Positions 61,981-64,000 of a stretch of DNA of 64,000 nt are shown here, one piece after another. The position numbers and the translations under genes were made by a program. Position 1 is the first letter of the stretch. Each line of letters opens with the position of its first letter. The DNA is from Microthyrium microscopicum (lineage: Eukaryota; Ascomycota; Dothideomycetes; Microthyriales; Microthyriaceae). The stretch is from positions 822,217-886,216 of the forward strand of contig MU004240.1 in assembly GCA_010405405.1 (NCBI GenBank), written 5' to 3'. The notes beneath the pieces are model-generated. The model had not been told where the DNA came from. It worked only from the letters and a program-made list of their open reading frames with translations, and searched no databases.

Positions 61981-64000
61981 CTATGCCTTGCGCGCAAAGG
62001 CAAACAAGTTATCCATCTGCACCCACTGGCGACCATTACGGTCCAGATATCCCTTAACCACATCGCGCGCCGTTTCAAAGCGCTGGCGATTACACTCGGC
62101 GAGCACAAGGGTCTTATCCTTGACTTCGCGATCGACCACCAGTGCCGCATTGCTCACTCGCTCCTTGACCTTCTCTACATCAAAGACGGTCGAGAGGTAC
62201 AGTATCTGGTTGTAGAGCGCCTTCTCCGTAAACTCGTATTGCATCTTGCCTGCGCATCCAGAGCCTAGACCCTTGGGCCCAAGACAGCGATGGCCGTAGA
62301 CGCGCATTTGCCGCGTGCGCTGGCCGCATGTCGTGGAATCGTCACAGACTAGCCAGCCAGCATAGTAGCGCGCAACATGCTGCCGAATTTGCGCGTCGAG
62401 TTGGGCGGCGATGCTGAGATTGGGTAGGACAGCGCCGCAGGACTCATACGGACATGCCAGGCCGTCGTGCACAACGCGCGTAGCTGTTGGCTCTTCGGGG
62501 GTGGCAGTCATGGACGGTGCGATGCCACGGAATGTGGAGAGAGTTTTACAGGCGCGACATCGTAGGAAGAGAGGTGCGGCGTCCTTGAAGCGGACGGAGT
62601 CAGGGATTTGTGATTCAAGTGGTTGCAGTTCAGCTTCTACACGGGTCTCGTTGGAGACAGTGCTGACGCGATACTTGGATGTATCTAGTCCGAGACAGTC
62701 TGCAAGCTGGGTGACGTTGGTGCCAGATATTGGTGCACATAGACGTTCCACGGGCGGTAGGATCTGCTTGTGAAGATAGTATTCGATATCTGTAGACTTC
62801 GTTAGTACAATATTATAGATCGACGGTTGCATTTCTTACCAGGTTTTAGTTCTGAACCGACTTTGAGGAATTCGTCGAGTGGGAATGCATTTTGTGCTGC
62901 TTTCTCATTTGATCCAGCATGATCTCCTGAAATCACGAAAGACATGACATCTTTTGCTTTGACTTTCTTGCCTTTTGCCATCAGTTTCAGTGCCACTTGG
63001 ACTGATGGCATACTGTTGCCATTAGGATAATCTTTCGGATCTTTGCCTAATTGCTATTTCTAGTTAGAGAGGACCTGCTGCAAAGTAGATTGAACATACC
63101 GTGTAGATCATGTATTTCTGGACAGGAATCTTGTATTCACGCATGTTGGTAGCAAGTTGGCGTAAATGGTCGTGAACCTCGGCCACCACCTCGTCCGGCT
63201 CTTTTCCAGACAGTAAGAACTCGAGTAGTTTGGTCGAGGTTTCTTTGGACAACATGCAATACTCTCGACGTCGCATGTCCAGTCCTTTGACCTCAATCTT
63301 CTCTACAAACTTTCCATCAACTTCAATGACATTGAGTGCAGCATACTTCTTCTTGGCATGAAGTAGTAGCCGGCGAAATACATTGTCAATATCAATCTCA
63401 AGGAGTTTGTAGCGATCATTGACGGCTTTTTTGAACTCGCGTCCGAACTTGAGAGCTTCTGGAATGGTATCCATATTGGTGTTGATCATGACAGAGTCAG
63501 TGTCACCATAGATGACACGCAACTGCATTTCCTCTGCCAGATCTTTAGTGCTTCTGAGAATTTCACGACCCTTGAAGGTGGTGAGAACCGCAAGAGGACG
63601 GGCGTAGAAGCGAGATTTGGTATAACCCAAACAGCCGTACATGGAATTTGCTGTGAGCTTGAGTGCCAACTGCTTGATATCCCATGTGGCGAGCTGATCA
63701 GGAGATGCTTGGGGATCTTTCATGAGTTTCTTGACTTCGCGACGTCGCTTAACAAGTGTTGAAATGAGCTTTGGCAGGATTCCAAGATCTTGATCCGCGG
63801 GTACTTCAGGCACTTTGTCGTCTTCCTCTGAGAGATCAGACCGCTCGACTGTGGTAAAGCAGATGTTGTACTCCTGAATGATGCTTGGATACAAACTGTT
63901 GAAGTCCATGACAAGGATGCATTTGTCGTAAAGACCTTTTTCGGGCTCAAAGACGAGACCACCCTTGAACTTGTCTTTCTTCTTTGCATCGGTGCCTTCT
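61981..64000 (-). CDS. POL1: DNA polymerase alpha catalytic subunit, C-terminal part
   Basis: B-family polymerase that extends RNA primers with DNA as part of the primase complex at nuclear replication forks. The 5' part lies beyond the window. Exons seen: beyond 64,000 to 63,100, 63,053-62,840, and 62,789-61,981, with phases closing. Motif A is [11 protein letters not shown], motif [14 protein letters not shown], and motif C YGDTDS with both catalytic aspartates, so the active site is intact. [12 protein letters not shown] spans the first intron seen. The C-terminal zinc-binding region shows [25 protein letters not shown] and [11 protein letters not shown] pairs, the module that contacts the B subunit. 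Essential housekeeping gene, normal GC, no sign of RIP. Confidence 0.95.

Noticed and set aside
61947-62773. Plus-strand frames over the polymerase gene
   Set aside because: Shadows of the GC-rich POL1 C-terminal coding sequence on the other strand.

Overview
The window is nuclear DNA from a filamentous ascomycete (Pezizomycotina). The evidence is compact genes with short introns (about 40-135 nt, GT..AG, with CTAAC/CTGAC branch sites), fungal families (Zn2Cys6 regulator, chitin deacetylase, Crh-type GH16, P450) and a large AT-rich block carrying the mark of repeat-induced point mutation (RIP). The species cannot be named from the sequence.

Layout. (1) 1-16,329 is a normal-GC accessory arm. 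It holds a small GAIGKQF-repeat protein, a chitin deacetylase with a chitin-binding module and a membrane anchor, an MDR-type oxidoreductase, a Zn2Cys6 transcription factor convergent to it, a small secreted protein of unknown function, a cytochrome P450 and a Crh-like GH16 cell-wall transglycosylase. The reductase, regulator and P450 form a plausible small metabolic cluster without a visible backbone enzyme. (2) 16,330-51,241 is a gene-free, extremely AT-rich island. Two colinear copies of one Ty3/Gypsy LTR retrotransposon lie in it in the same orientation, each with intact target-site duplications. The whole island is bounded by a 33-bp imperfect terminal inverted repeat. The simplest reading is an old element of about 20 kb with inverted ends, later hit by two retrotransposons, with everything then RIP-mutated. 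It also contains a 24-bp minisatellite, a 93-bp tandem array and a 322-N assembly gap that is about 253 bp too short when measured against the sister copy. (3) 51,242-64,000 is a gene-dense, mostly housekeeping arm: an unknown 412-residue protein, a metallophosphoesterase, a one-pass membrane protein of a widespread but unnamed fungal type, a serine-rich disordered protein, a secreted SnoaL-like protein, kynureninase, and the C-terminal part of DNA polymerase alpha running off the right edge.

Exon structures were built by eye from reading-frame phase and splice signals. All phases close, but none has transcript support. The strongest candidate for something undescribed is the inverted-repeat-bounded island. 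Its encoded family could not be assigned because RIP has erased most coding signal.
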